Of a stretch of DNA of 64,000 nt, positions 13,228 to 27,101 are shown piece after piece (position 1 is the first letter of the stretch; each line of letters opens with the position of its first letter). Source of the stretch: Epiperipatus broadwayi (Eukaryota; Onychophora; Udeonychophora; Euonychophora; Peripatidae); contig JAQFVV010000256.1 of assembly GCA_028023455.1 (NCBI GenBank), positions 855,001 to 919,000 of the forward strand. Reading direction: 5' to 3'. A program made the position numbers and the translations under genes. A model generated the notes under the pieces. That model ran no database searches. It saw only the letters and a program-made list of their open reading frames with translations, and was not told the origin of the DNA.

Positions 13228-15050
13228 ATATATATATATATATGCATGTATATATGTCTTTTTAATTTATATATATATATTAATATTTATAACTGATAGT
13301 TAAAGTTTATATCTGAACTAAAAATAATATTTAGTTCAATAAATGATTAGAAATAATTATTAAACATTTATCTGAAAAGATTGGAGTCAATGTTATGAGT
13401 TCAAAAAATTTGGCACTTGTGAATCAGAAAGTATATATATATGTGTGTGTGTGTGTTTTATATTAGGTTATAGTATATCAACTTAAAATATATCAGAATG
13501 TATAATGTCAACAACCTTTTATGATTAAACCATACTCTCAATGACCATAACTCTAAGATGCTTTTTTTTCCCCAATAGTCATGATTGCATATATCACAAA
13601 TATGTAAAACTCATTCATTCAGTCCACACTGTTGCAGTATCATTACCCTTTAACTAAGAATAATAAAATTATTACTCCAGGATTGGATGTATGGCTGGGC
13701 TGCATATGAACAAAATACGATCTAATCTTTGAACTTTACATTATGAGTTTGACAGTTAAATGTACTAATCACTACATAATAAAACTTTTGAAAAGATAAA
13801 TTGCAAATGAGTATCTTTAAGACTGGGCACTTTTTATATTTGGTTTATATCACAATCATGGTTATCAATAACTACTTAAACAACCTATTTTTTCCAAACC
13901 TATGTAGCCTTTATTTATAAAATAATATTGTATAGTAACATTTTCTTGCAATCATATAATTAATATACCTTCCTGTCTTGCTTATAATATATTGTTAATA
14001 TTAGATAAAATAAATAAATATTTTAATAAGTATACAAATCATAATCGATTCAGTTGAATACATAGTTATTAGGGAGTAAATAAGTATCTAGTTATTATTG
14101 GATAAATGTTAAAAAAACCAAATTTATCTGGATTGGTTAGTTAAACGTCAATGTCTTAAATATATAACCTAAAAAGTATAATTGTAGTGAGTCGACCTAT
14201 ACTACTGGTGATAAAAGTATGATTTTAAATATAGGCATAAATAATTTTACTAATATATTTTAATCTTTAAAATAGTCACTTCAATCTATTTTTTGAAAGT
14301 TAACACAATTTTAATATTATTGTAATTTTTTTTTTACCAAAAATAAGATAATTATTTGAAATCATAAAAAATAAAACATATATAATAATTACAAACAATA
14401 TAATAAATTATCTACTTTGATTAAACCATAAAAAAGAGAAGTAGAAAAGCCAAAATTAGAAATAATAAGGTTTTTAGAGAGAACTGAATTGAAATTGCAA
14501 AGATGAATTGAGCAAAATAAAGACTAAGTTTATTTTTATTTACTTAGTTAATTTATAAAAGTGTATATTAAACTATACATAGCATATCTTTTCCTTGATA
14601 AATGTTAAGCTTAGAGCAATAACTAATAATGCTAGTGTGTCCATATTTCCACATATCCTGCAGATTACTGTATATTTTCATATAAAATAACATAAAAAGT
14701 AATATACTCATTTTGTAATATAAAAAAGGAAAATTCACTTATTTTTAATATACTGAAATAATGGGGAGCCATTTCTCTTTTGGGAAAATTACTTATTGAC
14801 CAATCAAAAAATTAATTATAAAACTTTAAATGATTAAGTCAAATAATTTTACTTTTTAGTTAGCTATTTTGTATTAATAGCTTTTGGGAACAGTTGCGTT
14901 GCATTCGCACTCGTGCTTGAAAACTTTAAATGAATAAATATTAATCTAAAATAAATATATAAGTTGAATATAAATAAAAGAAATAAAAAAAATTGTTTTA
15001 ATGCTTTTATTTACTATTGACTAAAAAGAAAAAAAGGGTTTCTTCAAAAA
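13228..15050. other. A/T-rich noncoding stretch
   Basis: Short (TA)n and (TG)n tracts lie near 13230, 13270 and 13440. No gene, RNA gene or repeat family is recognised. Confidence 0.45.
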
Positions 15051-15208
15051 CAATTGAGTTTTTAGATTTATCTTTAAATAAAAGCATGAGGGATTCAGAA
15101 ATTAATTAGATAATCCATTGTTATAAAAAATAGGAATTGATTTAATTAATTTCTGGACCTTCCCTCCTTCATGCTTTTATTTCAAGTTAAATCTAGAAAC
15201 ACCAATTA
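15051..15208. mobile_element. Inverted-repeat (foldback) element, about 158 bp
   Basis: The left arm (about 15051-15108) and right arm (about 15141-15208) are imperfect reverse complements. They share AAATAAAAGCATGA, CAGAAATTAATTA and a TAGATTTA motif. The spacer is about 30 bp and nothing is coded. This is the shape of a MITE or foldback element; a clear target duplication was not found. Confidence 0.6.
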
Positions 15209-18200
15209 AAATGATAGGTAAAGTATATTGACATTTAATAATGTTGATTTAGTCATAATTCGATGGCTAAAATATTTTAGGTAGATAATATTAATCTTAA
15301 GTTAAAAAACCAAGTTCAAACCCTATATTTAGGTTTGCAAATAGTTTAGCACAGAATATTATGGTTGTTTTGTAAATTTATTTATTTACAAGAAATTTAA
15401 TAAATTCAATAATAATTAAAGATGGGATTTTTAAATAATAAGAAATGAACATCTGAATGAATGAATGAATTTAAGTTTTAATTTTAACATTTATTTAGTT
15501 TAAAGTACTTATTAAATGTCTGATTTTAAAAGACAATATAAATTTATATTCTGAGTAACTTTTCAATGATTAAAATAAATAATAAATGAAGGTATTAAAT
15601 ATTATGAATAATATTTATTTTGTTTCAAACACCAGGTAAATTTAATCTATGTAATATATTTTATTTTTGTTCTAATGTCCAAATTTGTAAGTAATTATTT
15701 TAACAAGAAATATTTTTAATTTTTTATTGTCTAGATGATAAAATTAATTTATTTTAAGACTAAATATTAATTACATTTTTGTTAACAACCTTTCTTAGTT
15801 TCAGTAGAATGTGGATTCTAAACAATAAAGTGAAGGGTGTATAGGTTTAAATAGAAATAATTAGTGTTTAAAGAGTTCACCTGACACAAATTATAAATAG
15901 TTGAAATTGACACTTGCTGTCTCTCTACCACACTATTCACTTTTTTTCATGCTCTTTCTAAACATTTTACTTTTGGAATCATTTTTTATAAAATCTTTTA
16001 ATTTAAAAGTATAATTTTATTTAAAATTTTATTTTCTTAACTTAAACTATGTTAGGGTAATTTTAAAATTATCTAGGCACAATGTCTGAATATAAACTTT
16101 AAGGACTAAGAAATTTTCATTGCAGATAGCTTTATTGAAAAAATTAGTTAATAATTATTATAATGTCAAAACTTGGAATAATTAAACTTAATGCACTGGG
16201 AAAGTTTCAAAGCTAGTATTATTGTCACTATGATAACATTCATACTGATATTAATTTTAAAGACTATTTCATATTTAATTTTGCTGTAAAATATTTGAAA
16301 CTCTTAACAACAAAAACAATAATGTTATTAAAATTGTCAAGTAACTTTATCATAGTTTTTCTAAGAATACTCATTTCATATCAAATATTACTTGAAATTA
16401 ATTTATCTCATGTAAAGAACTTTAAGTTTCATTGAATAAAAACTATTATGGAAAATATATTACCAGTTGTCTATGAAAAAATCATTTTCATATTTATTTA
16501 AAGAAAAATATTTAAACTCATATTGATGAAATAGACAATTGTTCATGCTATTAATACAACAAAATGTTGTTCATTGAACTATAACAGCATAAAAGAATTC
16601 TCATTTATTATGACTATTTCTACCAGGAGGAAAGAAGGCAATTTTCTTGGATCAGGGGAAGTAAAACAATGGATATATTTTAAAATGTTTAACAAATGTT
16701 TTGAAATATTTAATAAATTACTTTTGTTAAAAATGGAAATATTAAATTATTTCTGAAAAGTAATATTACATTTAAATGATTTTCAATAAACTGTTCCTAA
16801 ATTATTTTGTGAAAGCCTGCATACCCCCCTAGTGTTATTATGGAAATCACCATTGTCATTTAAAAATGTAACTTTTTTTAAAAAAAAAGTATTTGCTCCT
16901 GCTGAATACTCTGATAATTTTAAATATACTTAAAAGAAATATTTCTTCTGCTGATTACTTTAAAGGATTAAAATTAAAATACTTAAATTAAATGTGAAAA
17001 TAATATTGTATTACATCTTAATAAATATTTGCTATTTAAACCATAAAAACCTGCTCAATGAGCCATAGCTATAGTTTTCTACCATAATTTATTTAAAATT
17101 TTACTTATGGATAACTGTAAAGCCTCTATATTCTACATTTTAATTATGTTATATTTGTGCTAAATATTTTTGCTGTCCTCAAAACTTTGTTGCTGAATAG
17201 ACTGTTGCTGTTCCCATTTAATGGTTAAATTGTAGAAGAATAGAAGAAACAGAAAGACTATATTTTATTTTAAAATAGTAAAAGGTTCATATTTTACTTA
17301 TGTATATAATTTTGTTTACAATGTTATTATTTTAAGTGCAAATTGCTTTGTCATTTTATATGTTATTTTAGTTATAATATTTTGGTCAAAGTTCTCAGAA
17401 TATCAGTATATGATATTTGAATATTTTTAAATATTATGTGTTGCCCTTTTCATATAAATCATTTGTTTATTAGAGGTATATTATTATGCTGATACAGTAT
17501 AAGCAATATATATTTCTATCAATTATTTTATTGCTAATTTATTGTATAGTTTTAATAAAGCTATATTTAGCATTAATTATTATTTGTTGTTTTTCACATC
17601 AGTTAGTTATAGTATTTTCCTTAGAGATTGAATCTTTAGTCTCTTTTTATTTAGGATTGCTTATTTTTTCCAGTATTGTTAGAGATTTAGCATGTGTCTC
17701 AGTCATATTATTTTTGCTAATTTATTTCAATAGAGATGGTAGCATTAATCTCTCATATATATATTTTATCTCATTAGCATACATATTTTGGAGATTGGAC
17801 CTTAGATTTTCTCTAGTTTAATGAAACTTTGTTAATTGATAAGTGAAAAGTTTTAGATCAGTTTCTTATTGCCCTCAAAATTATGTGCACTTATTTTGAG
17901 ATATGCCATCATATATTTACTTTGCCTCTTTTCAGTAGTTTAGTTTAATGCTGAATGTCTTTTGAAAGCATGTGTAATATTTTATTATGACGTTTTCTGG
18001 CAATTATAGTTGTTTTTATCAAAGTATTGAGCAACACCATCTTCACCTCTTTTAGCATTCTTTATTTATTTAGATGTGAATTGCATATTGTTGATGTGTA
18101 GGTCCTCTATTTAAACTTTGCTTAATTAGCATATAAATATAATTAACTTCAAAATTGTGAATTATATCTTAGGCATAAATATATAATATGCATCTCTCTT

Positions 18201-19067
18201 ATCACTCTTTAATCACTGTATTGTTAAATTTGTATTTTTAAGTAAGGTTAAATATTCATAAAATGGACACTACTCAAAATGGATATTATCATTGTATGAA
18301 TAATTTAATATGTGAGAACTTATTAGAATTTAAATTAACAGAAAGTTTCTTTTGATCAACCAGATTATTTTTGCTAAACCAAATTTATTATTTTCCATAA
18401 ATTAATCTTTTGACATAGTTTTAAAAAACAAAGCAATGTTTGTAGATGCCTTTGGCTTTGTGGACCTAAAAGATATGATATTTATGATTTGTTATTATTG
18501 ATATTTATTTGTAAAATAAATATTTGTTTTTCATCTTAAGAAACATTTTATAATCATTTATCCATGTCATTCACTCATTAACCAGAAATCTAAATAATTA
18601 TAAGAGTATCATAAATTATTTTAAATGTGTTGTCATAAGAGTATATGAACATTAAAACTGATAAGAATCACTTTATAGAAGTATATTTAATTATGAGAAT
18701 TACACCTAAGAAAGATATATTTTGCTTAATAATATTTTATAATTGCATATTATTATTTGAAATCACTTCAGCCAATTAATTTTTCTTATTGAATGATCAC
18801 TGTGCCTGTTTATTTATTTCAAAACTGTTTTGATGAAAAGATCATATTTATTATTGTACAATAAATTTAAATTAAGAGATGACTTAGGTCAGATATAATA
18901 GATATTTATGTAGATTTAATCTATGGTATTTAGAAAGACTATAACATCCCTTATTCATTTTTGATATCTGAAAGTCACCCTAGATTGTTATTTAACTTAT
19001 TCCAAATTAAGAGATCGTGTTGTATTTTATTTAAAATTAATAATAATTATTATTATTGTAATTGTGA
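15209..19067. other. A/T-rich noncoding stretch
   Basis: No gene is recognised in nearly 4 kb. The longest open frame, 111 codons at 17486-17821 plus, translates to an almost wholly hydrophobic chain. That is expected from T-rich DNA in this frame. It has no signal of a known family, no visible promoter and no neighbours, so I do not call it a gene. Confidence 0.4.
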
Positions 19068-19125
19068 TCAGACATTAGCTTAGGGGTAAGGGTATTTGAT
19101 TTACTAGGATTTCATTCCAGGTAAA
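19068..19125 (+). repeat. tRNA-like SINE relic
   Basis: TTAGCTTAGGGGTAAGGG resembles a tRNA D-arm/A box. About 25 bp later GGATTTCATTCC resembles a T-arm/B box. The order and spacing fit a pol III internal promoter of a tRNA-derived SINE. The acceptor stem does not close, so it is not a working tRNA gene. Confidence 0.4.
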
Positions 19126-19731
19126 ATAGATCTAAAGAGTCAAAGAGAATTTAATTGATGGTTGAAATAATCATATTATTCTGAAATATCCTTATTTATT
19201 ACATACACCACATTATTTACAAATTATTTTGCTGATGAAATTCTTTTTGAAAGATGAATCTTTTGTGGCAAAGATTTAAGATAACAATTCCAAATTTTAT
19301 AAGATTAAGTATAATATTTTATCTGATCATAGCAATGAGATATTTAAGAGATACTTATGGTGATATTAAGCAAGATGGTAGTGGTTGTAGATGTTATAAG
19401 AGAAAGATTCTAAATATAATCTCAATGGCATATGCTTGTAATATCAAGAGTCTTGTATTTGTATTAGAGTGAATCATGATTCTCCTGTTAAGTTGTTAAT
19501 ACTATTGCTTAATATTTAAATGATATTTTATTGTAATTGTTTATCCCTGTATCTCTTCTTATTGTGGCATATAGCATTTATCTTGAACTCACTGATCTTG
19601 GCTTATGTTTTGTTTTTTTATTATTAACCACAAGTTACTAAATTACAATTTAGTGGTTGACTCAATCTTCAATTCATCTATTTCTCTTTGTTACAATATA
19701 TATAATTAAATATTTTTATTATAAGTTAAAA

Positions 19732-20160
19732 TGTATATCCTTATGTATATATCATATTTAATATGTGTACATAATAATGTGTATATTAAGTCATTAAAAT
19801 ATGAAATATTTTTTAAGTGAAAAGTGTTTGACATTTTTGTTTTGATTGGAAATTTATATATATATATATATATTCAAAAGTGCTTTCCAAAACTATATTG
19901 TAAATGAACTTCACTTAATATGTATAATTTTACTTTAAATTAATTTCACATTTATAATGTGTGTATATCATTAGATATTTCTGCAGTACATTAATATGTA
20001 TACTCTTTATTTAAATATCAAATTTAGTATGTGTACCTAATCATACGTGCATTATAAATTAGTAATTAACTTTTTCTTTTTAAAATTAGATGACTTTTTT
20101 TTATTTGAAAAATTTTTTTTCAAAAAAAAAAAGCTTAACAAAACTATATTATAAACAAGT
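19732..20160. repeat. Tandem duplication, period about 262 bp
   Basis: A segment starting near 19732 (with TTTAATATGTGTAC and, 140 bp later, CCAAAACTATATTGTAAA) recurs in diverged form from about 19997 (TTTAGTATGTGTACCTA, then ACAAAACTATATTATAAA). A (TA)n tract at 19854-19872 lies in the first copy and an A/T homopolymer stretch replaces it in the second. It is noncoding. Confidence 0.55.
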
Positions 20161-20235
20161 TTTTTTATTATTTAAATGAACCTTGCAACTGCAATTAAAA
20201 AAATTGCATTAATTAAAACATTGGAGCTTCCCCTC

Positions 20236-20640
20236 ATTCTTCCATATCTAAGAAACTAAGTCACATATCTAAAATATTGATGTGTCCTATCCACTTTTAT
20301 AGAGATTTTTAAAAAAGGTACAAAATTTTCAAAAATTATATTGACTTAACTATATTAAATCTCAATTTTAAATGTTATTAAAATGAAAGAAAAAACAAAC
20401 TATACCACATTCTTGTGAGCCCTACTTAAAATCAAATGAAGGTTCTAAGAATTACAAAATATTTAATATTTTATCTTCTGTTTTATATCTAAGAAACTAA
20501 GTGATCTACAAAAAAGATTAGTGTTCCAGATGGATTATCCTGGCATTAATTAGTTATATATCAAATTTCAAGCAATTCTATTGAATTTAAATCTATAAAA
20601 TCTCAATTTTAAAATTTCATTCCAACTTAAAAAAGATCAA
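20236..20640. repeat. Tandem duplication, period about 243 bp
   Basis: ATATCTAAGAAACTAAGT occurs near 20242 and again near 20486, and AATCTCAATTTTAAA occurs near 20359 and 20602. The two copies are diverged and follow directly on the previous 262-bp duplication; they may be part of one larger satellite-like block. It is noncoding. Confidence 0.55.
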
Positions 20641-23600
20641 AAATTTACAAACATATCAACAAACACACAAATTTTCCAACTTCAATAAAAGCATTTAAAA
20701 ATAATAATTAAATATAAAGTTATAATTAATAGTTAAAATAAAAGTAAATGATTAACAAAACAAAAACATTTAACTGTCCTGAAAGAATATCAGGATACCA
20801 AGTCACGAGAGATAAAACTAGAACAAATCAGGGTAAATCAGGATATATAAACATCATAAATAATATCAAAAATAAAGCTCTCTCAACTTCTTTATTCTAC
20901 TTCAATTATCTTTATCAAATTTCTTATACTAATGATAAATATATTGGATGACATTAATAAAAGCAAATAAGTGATATTTTGTTGTCTGATATTTTGTTTT
21001 ATCAGAAAACTGTATAATAAATGTTAAATAATAAACAAGATACAGTGACTACTATTTTATACAAATCATAATATAAAGCATTAATTTATTCAACTTATTA
21101 CTAGATGTCTCAGCCAATAAAGTTGTTTTGGAATTAATCAATATCAATGAGTTTAGGGTGATGGCTTAGCTACATGTTTTTATTGGGGCTAGTCTATAGT
21201 TATTCTATTCTCTAACCTAATCAGCCTAAAGTTTATTCCCCTTTCTCAAAGATTTTTAATCCAAGGTAATTGGATTTTAAGCTCATCTATATATTTTAGC
21301 TACTTTCTACTATTTCAGGCAACTATACTTCTTTGAAAAAATAAGTCCTTAAATCACTTCTGAGGATGAAGTGATAAAACTAAAGTGGACATGGCTAAGC
21401 AGATATTTCTATCACAGTAGGAACTTATCCTCAGAATTTTTTAACATTGCTATATAGTGTTCTTTCATTAATTAATTAATAATTTATTTAATAACTGAAC
21501 AAAATGAAAACATATATAAATAATGTCATGTTTCTCACCAAAGATGGCCCATGAAAAATTGACCTGGTGATCTGTTTGAGTTGATTGCATTTTACAGTGA
21601 AAAGAAATATATTGCTGCTATGAAATTTGCATCTAATATAAACACTATGCTTTTCTGAGGAAAATGAGGAAGAATTGTGATACTTTTGTTATTCAGAACT
21701 ATATAGAAATTTTTCTCTCTCTTATTTTGCTCATGTTGCTTGTTTCAAGTTTGTTCCAATATTTCCTCAGTTTGATTTTATTCTTGTTTTATTAGATAAT
21801 AAATTAGAAATTTTAGTTTTATTTCAAAATAATATTTTGGACATGACAGTACTACTTTTTTCTATATGATAATCTATTTAATGATTTTATTGTTTTACTC
21901 ATAATGCCAGATCTGGTTTTGGAGAATCTCATTTTTATCCTGGTTATACCCTTTGCACAAGATAATTCTTGTTTCATGACTATATACAAATGCTATCCAG
22001 TTAATATTTTGAAAATCTTAAAAATTTAAAATTTCATGAAAATTTTTTTTGCCTTTTTTATTAAACTACTTTCTAGAATCATCTTAAAGATTATGACATG
22101 CAGCATCAACTTTTAATCACGAACTATATATTTAGAAAAATTCTGCACAGATTCTTTAACTGAATTAACATTATGAGTAAAAATTAGTTTTTGCATTAGT
22201 AATGCTAAAATTCTCATTTCCAGCTGTAGACTTCCTTTAAATATGAAATCCTGGCTTTTCTCTAGAAGTTTAGAAAAGTCAGTGCAACAATGGAACAATT
22301 ATCTCTATGTCAAGATTAGTTATATGAAAAACTTGTATGTTCAATAGTAAAAAACAGAACATATTTCTACCTCCCCCTAATAGTTTTATTTTATTTATTA
22401 AACACTTTTGATAATATTTTTGTTTTGAACATTGAATTGCAATTTTTATTCTGCATTTAAACAATTTTAAGAAAAACTATAATAAACAGCAAAACTACAT
22501 ATCCTGCTTCTTTTAATATAAATCTTAATAATTATTTTAATGATATGCTTGATAAAAAATGTATTTTGCTTAGGGGTTTACTACTATAGTTATAATACTG
22601 TGTTGAAGGTGGAAAACTATTTGTTTACTTGAAGAAAATTATTCATTTGAGTCCCTGGATCATTTCTTTTGTAGTCCTGCAACTATTAATCACATTATAA
22701 TATGAATTTAACAATTTCTGTAATTAGAATACTGTAAGTACTTCTATATATAATTTTTTTTAAATAAGATTTTGATATTTCCCTGGATTTAAGGATATTA
22801 TTGATGTTTCTATTTTTTTTAAAAAAATATCATTTTTATTTATATTTTATCTCCATATAGATTAGTATACATTATAAATGTGAGCACTGTATTTTAGTTA
22901 TTAATGGTCCAACAAACAATGAATAGAAATAATATCTTTAGATAGAAGGATTAACTGTTAATAAGCAGAATCTAACTTCAAGAAAATCTCCTGCTATCTT
23001 GTAAGTAAGATGTTGGTTTATCAAAGATTATGTTGTTCCTAGTACAAATAGTTTTTTCTGCCTTCATTATTTTTTACTGTCTTCAATCACTCAAGTTTGG
23101 GTAGTTCCTGATCATAAGCTTTATATTACTGATCATCTACATATATTGACTGTAACAATTGGATTACATGTGCAGCAGTTACATTTTCATTTTTTAGTTA
23201 CACTAACTAGAGTTCTCTGAATTTAGTCCCATTTTTTTAAATGTCTTTGAGAACTAATAAAGCAATGATAGAAAAATCTTTGTTATGATTTCTTTGTTTG
23301 AGATAGGTGGTACAATCAATAATGAATCATGTTGAACTAGTTTTGAAACAGGAGTTTCAAGTCAGCAAATATTCTATAATTTGGCAATCATTTTAAGTAT
23401 TTTCTTGCCTATCATAGGAGTGGGAGGAATCTAGAAAAGTTAGTTTAATCTGGCCTGACTTGCACCCACTGATTATTATTTTTTTGTCTTTCCAATTTTT
23501 TTGGGGAATTGAAATTGCCATGTTCATTTGAAAATGGCTGCCAATAATTATCTGCTTGTATTGTCTAAAGTAAATCATAATGTAAATAGAACATGATACA

Positions 23601-25399
23601 TTTCCAAATAAAATATATGATTTTTGTATCTACCTAATCTGTAGTAAGCTCAGCTAATCATTTAGTTGTTTTCTGGTATATACACATGCAGCTATTCTAG
23701 CAAGAATATCAAACAATAAAGACTATTAAAAATCAATGTTTCTGTGGAGGAAAACTCAAAAAGCCCTTTACTTGCTATCTAATGATTAATGTTGTTTTTT
23801 TTTAATCTTACATTCTGAACATTTAAATCACAATAATAAAGATTAAGAGATAGCTTTAAATATTGAAATGTTAAAGTGAATTGCTTAAGGTGATTTCAGA
23901 TAATGGCAAACTTTCATAGATGATGATGACAATAGCAAACTTCTATTGGTCGTGGTCAATAGTTTTTACTTGATTGTAGAATCCTTTTGTATCGTTACTT
24001 TTAATCTGCCTTCAATTAGGGAACTTACTATCTTCAACATATATAAGCATTCCAGCATGATAGTTTAGATGCTTTTTAATTACTATGCGTCTATATGTCA
24101 AATCAGTGTTTAAAAATCTATACAATGTTTGTTGCTGTTATAATCATATCAAATCTAAAAAAGTTTTTTTTTTTTTTTTTCCATTAGAAATAAGTCAAGG
24201 AAGGGTTAATCATACCGTTAAAGCTGTAATAAAGATAAATTTGTTTTATTAATGATGTTGTTTTTCTTATTATTATATTTTCACAATTCACAAAATTATT
24301 AACATCATTATTGGCTTTGTTTAATAAATTTTGAAATATTTTATTTCTGCAGTAAATTTTATGTTAATCTTCTTATTGACCTCTCCTCCTCCTCGCATTT
24401 TAAAACAACCTCGTAAATATTCTAAGTTGATCATGTACATGAAATATGGATGTTTTATGAATCATAATAATGCATATTTATGTCTGTAACAGGTCTGTTG
24501 CATGATTATGAGTTAACATCTGATAAAGAGATTAGCAAGTTGGGAATATTTTAATAAAAAATATATATATAAATAATATACACATACACGACACATAAAG
24601 GAAAAATGCTGAACAACAAGTGATGAAAATTAATGCAATATTTAATCAGTTAGAATTATGGAATGTGTGGCAAACAAAAGAAAAAAAAATCTTTATTTAA
24701 TGCTAGAGAATTAACTTTAAAAAAAAAATTATGTTTCTTTGTAGATATTGGTTGCACCAAATAAACAATTTGAATTTAAAAAAAAAACAATAGCTTAATA
24801 TAATAATAAAGAATGACAACAAAATTGATACATTTATTTTTATTTATGAAACGTTCATGGCAGTTCCATTCAGTTATATGTCTTAATTGTATTTAACTTT
24901 CCTCAGTAATATTGAGCCCAGAATCTTCAGTTGTTGAATCACTTAGGCTGAGATATATAGAATAATTTAGAAAGAAATGGTACTATTTGCTTTAATATTT
25001 GGAAATGAGATTAGTATTCACTGGGGTATTTATAAATTTTTACATACAGTTCAAAAAATAATAGGTAGATATGCATTTATATGGTGGAATGAGAGGAAGT
25101 ATTATTGCTCCTGGTGAAAAATCTATGGCATTTGAAATGAAAACTAGTGCTGACAAGAATATGCTTTATCTTCTCTTTTTGTGATTTTATGACAATAGTC
25201 TTCAAAACATTTTGTAGATATGTGAACAACAAGAATTATGTCTTCTTGAATTTTTGATTTAAAGTATGTTACAATTATGCTATCCTTGCCAATTTCAAAG
25301 ATCATTTCTAGAATGTGTGTAAATTGTTTTGAATGCACTTTCTAAAAGATTTTGTTTCAGTAATTATATTTTTAAAAAAGTCATGATCTTTATATAGGA
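20641..25399. other. A/T-rich stretch, possibly worn retroelement DNA
   Basis: No intact gene is seen. A 10-bp inverted pair (TTCTGAGGAT / ATCCTCAGAA) lies near 21358 and 21427. A minus-strand frame at 22113-22298 has a faint look of the palm region of a non-LTR RT, but without a readable catalytic motif, so I do not call it. The stretch 24950-25399 probably belongs to the RT relic that follows. Confidence 0.35.
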
Positions 25400-25725
25400 A
25401 AAAAAACTTTTAGCTGATCATCAATTTGAGTTGAAAATGTGAATTACTTTAAATATTTGGGTAACTTTTTAGGAAAATCCAGACTTGGATCTTGATTGAA
25501 ACATCCACTCCAAAATGCTGTAGTTGCATTTAACTAGTTAAAAGATGGAATATTTTACTCTAGTGATAGAACTATTGCAGTTAACTGAAATGTACATAGA
25601 GCTTTTATTTTACTCAATTCATTGTGGGGAAGAAATATGTGAACACTTTAACAATATAACATAATTTTATTAGAAAAATTGCAGTTAAGGGTGTTTCATA
25701 TAAATCTAAAAATATTAAGATAAGA
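25400..25725 (+). pseudogene. Decayed non-LTR retrotransposon reverse transcriptase, 3' part (relic 1)
   Basis: In the frame starting at 25433 the translation gives ENVNYFKYLGNFLG. This matches the V..F.YLGS motif that follows the palm in many jockey/CR1-like RTs. Downstream comes a recognisable but stop-ridden version of the region leading to the LLYGCETW motif (visible as HRAFILLNSLWGR), then LEKLQLRVFHINLKI in place of the usual LE.F..R.LR.IL.I. Several in-frame stops show it is dead. No intact upstream RT or endonuclease domain was found. The plus orientation is shared with the relics at 30.5 and 31.6 kb. Confidence 0.65.
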
Positions 25726-25891
25726 ACAGAAGAGCATTCAATATATTATTCAGTTTACTAAATGTAATACTATATAGTCTGCTATTCATAGATAACATTA
25801 TTTATTTATCTAGTTCAGTGTTTAATTTATGTCATTAGGAAATCACTCATCCACACATGTGCTGTATAGACTTATGAACCTTTGAGAAATG

Positions 25892-26152
25892 CTCTTCCTT
25901 TCCAATCGCAAGATAAAGTCTTTTGAAAAGATAAGATGAATTCATCTTATCTTTTTTATCTAAACATATATGCATAGGCAAATCTTAAGCATTTAGAAAT
26001 GAAAGTATGAAGATGAAGTGATTATTTAAGATCTTCATACTCTCATTTTTAAATACTTAATATTTGCCTATACATCTATGTTGAGATAAAAAAAAAAAAA
26101 AAGGTGATTTATCTTATCTTTTAAAGACTTGGATCTCATGTTTGGAAAAGGA
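25892..26152. mobile_element. Foldback element with arms of about 120 bp
   Basis: The left arm (25892-26014) and right arm (about 26030-26152) are imperfect reverse complements. Both carry CTTTTCC-type ends, the motif TAGGCAAAT.TTAAG and GTATGAAGAT. A further perfect palindrome of 26 bp (AAGATAAGATGAA and its complement) sits in the left arm at 25929-25954. There is no open frame. It is most simply a MITE or foldback element inserted just 3' of the RT relic; no clear target duplication was found. Confidence 0.7.
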
Positions 26153-27101
26153 GAATATTACACCTTCTTAATATAGAACATATGAAATAAATAAATGCAA
26201 CATATTTCTTACAATGTATTTTACAGTGAATTAGACCTGATTATCAGGGAGAAGTAGACTTTATTTGTGCTATAAAGATCAACTCAGGACCACTAGCAAA
26301 ATGTGATGGGGTGGTAGAATGTATTAAAGAACTATAATTAGATGAGGAGTTGAAGATTTTAGAAAGAAAAATCTACTATAGAAGAAATTAAAAGATAATA
26401 GCACAAAATATCAAATATGTAGACCAAAGAATAAAATTTATCTTTAACATATAAGTATTATTATTACTACAACTACTATTACTACTATTATTATTTAACT
26501 ATCTTTTTTTTTTCTTTTGGATTTGAAATTATTTTGTTTGGTTGCAAGTAGCTGCTGATAATGATGACTGAATTGTGAAAACCCAATAAGGACAGTCAAT
26601 AGGAAATGAAAGAACCTCTTTTATAGAGGGAAATTAAAAGTAAATGTAAAATGTTTGTAAAATTACAACATGAATGAAAATAGATTATTAATAATAATGT
26701 TTAATAGAGCTATGTGAAAAGTTAGATAAATATGCTGGGCATAAAAGTTTTTATAAAATACAGAATGAGAGATCTGTAATTATCCTATTCATTCAGTACA
26801 CTAAATGTTTACTATAATAAATGGAGAGATTTGAACTTAAGACCTTCAATCCATATTTATCCTTCATTTCATCCCAAACAATCATAATGGTCTAACAGTG
26901 TGAGAGGTTAGAAAGTCTGCATGGATGTGACTATAATATCAAATCCACCAAAGACTTTGAATGTTCCATTATTGGTGTTTCAGTGAAATGGATGATTGAA
27001 TTGTTGAAAGGGTGAAAAGATTTAAGCCTGTCCATTAAAGTTTAAGGAATTGCTATCTTAATTCAACCTGAGCACTGGTTGTATAATATGTGTGGAAGGT
27101 T
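26153..27101. other. Noncoding stretch with ACT/ATT microsatellite
   Basis: A mixed ATT/ACT trinucleotide tract lies at about 26456-26500. Near 26825-26850 the minus strand has AAGTTCAAATCTC, which looks like a tRNA T-loop/B box, possibly a SINE fragment. The last 200 bp are less A/T-rich and lead into the candidate ribozyme. Confidence 0.4.

Noticed and set aside
17486-17821. 111-codon hydrophobic open frame that looks like a membrane protein
   Set aside because: T-rich DNA gives Leu/Ile/Phe-rich translations. There is no charged loop pattern, promoter, homologue or neighbour to support it.
19231-19256. CTGATGA followed by GAAA
   Set aside because: No complementary helix II and no helix I or III partner.
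19732-20640. CRISPR-like array
   Set aside because: Only two diverged copies of each long unit in a eukaryotic context; no short direct repeats with unique spacers anywhere in the window.
22113-22298. Possible reverse transcriptase palm fragment on the minus strand
   Set aside because: A few residues fit, but no catalytic DD motif or YLG motif can be placed. The match is not better than chance by eye.
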